Below, one piece after another: positions 43,291 to 43,610 of a stretch of DNA of 43,610 nt. Made by a program: the position numbers and the translations under genes. Origin of the DNA: Bacteroides sp. UBA1317 (GTDB lineage: Bacteria > Bacteroidota > Bacteroidia > Bacteroidales > Bacteroidaceae); assembly GCA_002307035.1 (NCBI GenBank), contig DBTL01000151.1, positions 1 through 43,610 of the forward strand, read 5' to 3'. Within the stretch, counting starts at the first letter, position 1; each line of letters begins with the position of its first letter. The notes beneath the pieces were generated by a model. That model was not told the DNA's origin. It saw only the letters and a program-made list of their open reading frames with translations, and ran no database searches.

Positions 43291-43610
43291 CTAAATAAGT
43301 TTTTTCTTCTTCCGATAGTTTTCTCTAAACTCCTTGGGAGAACATTCTTTCTTTTTCTTGAAGATGCGATTGAAGTTAGAAAGATTATTAAACCCGCAAT
43401 CGTAACAGATTTCGGCTATGGACATGGTAGAATCGACCAGCAATCGAGTGGCGAAACCTAGGCGAATATCAATGATATAATCGGAAAGGTTTTTGCCAGT
43501 GCGCAGTTTGAAAAAACGGCTAAAAGAAACAGGGGTCATTCCCACCATATCGGCCAATTGATTCAGACGCACTTCTTCTTTGTAGTGAGCATTGATATAT
43601 TCTTGTACAT
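43291..43610 (-). CDS. AraC-family transcriptional regulator, C-terminal part (cut by window edge)
   Basis: The reading frame stays open to position 43610, so only about the last 106 residues are present and the true start is outside. They form a complete AraC-type double helix-turn-helix: VRLNQLADMVGMTPVSFSRFFK (first helix pair), then MSIAEICYDCGFNNLSNFNRIFKKKK and CSPKEFRENYR (second). It is probably a stand-alone AraC protein with a sugar-sensing N-terminal domain, or less likely the end of a hybrid two-component sensor. As the only regulator in view, beside the mannan genes, it may bind the shared boxes upstream of their promoters. Confidence 0.9.
   Translation of the reverse strand, partial: VQEYINAHYKEEVRLNQLADMVGMTPVSFSRFFKLRTGKNLSDYIIDIRLGFATRLLVDSTMSIAEICYDCGFNNLSNFNRIFKKKKECSPKEFRENYRKKKKLI

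Overview
The window comes from a Bacteroides-type gut bacterium (order Bacteroidales). The grounds are SusC/SusD outer-membrane pairs, SPII lipoproteins, carboxypeptidase-regulatory N-termini on outer-membrane barrels, a GLPGLI-family protein, and promoters matching the Bacteroides -7 consensus TAnnTTTG. The gene set and order closely resemble the mannan-degrading loci known from B. fragilis and relatives. I see no tRNA, rRNA, CRISPR array, integrase or transposase.

Region 1 (1-10579, plus strand) is a peptide-export cluster. It holds a GLPGLI protein, a C39-like/VKOR/DsbA-like disulfide protein, a TonB-receptor-like barrel, a C39 peptidase-containing ABC transporter, a short HlyD-like adaptor and, after a 67-bp gap, a second outer-membrane barrel. 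This fits secretion of a small disulfide-bonded, leader-cleaved peptide. The precursor gene is probably at or beyond the left edge, where only short out-of-frame peptide fragments are visible.

Region 2 (10586-17975, minus strand) is a five-gene operon transcribed GH3 - GH26 mannanase - GH130 mannosylglucose phosphorylase - MFS sugar symporter - cellobiose/mannobiose 2-epimerase. This is the standard periplasm-to-cytoplasm route for mannobiose: cleave, import, epimerise to mannosyl-glucose, then phosphorolyse to mannose-1-phosphate and glucose.

Region 3 (17976-31552) looks like an island inside the mannan locus. It carries a tightly packed four-gene operon: a membrane/TPR protein, a PD40 beta-propeller lipoprotein with a CxxCH haem motif, a Rid/chorismatase-like protein and a CcsBA cytochrome c synthetase. 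It also carries a second SusC/SusD/lipoprotein operon and the decayed remains of a CE7 esterase gene. A 48-bp direct repeat with one mismatch lies at both ends of the segment, and one copy is the promoter of the Region 2 operon.

Region 4 (31599-42013, minus strand) is the outer-membrane half of the mannan locus. It has GH5 mannanase and CE7 esterase in one unit, then SusC, SusD, a surface glycan-binding lipoprotein and an extracellular GH26 lipoprotein in another. A perfect 16-bp hairpin precedes the last gene. At the right edge are an aldo/keto reductase and the C-terminus of an AraC-type regulator.

Four promoters (GH3 operon, second SusC operon, first SusC operon, GH5-CE7) share one 56-bp architecture. 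On the minus strand it reads RTAYTR-N6-GATAAAAT-N28-TAnnTTTG, with identical spacing in all four. This defines a regulon inside the window. It ties the otherwise enzyme-free second SusC/D operon to mannan use, and it makes the AraC-type protein at the right edge a natural candidate regulator.
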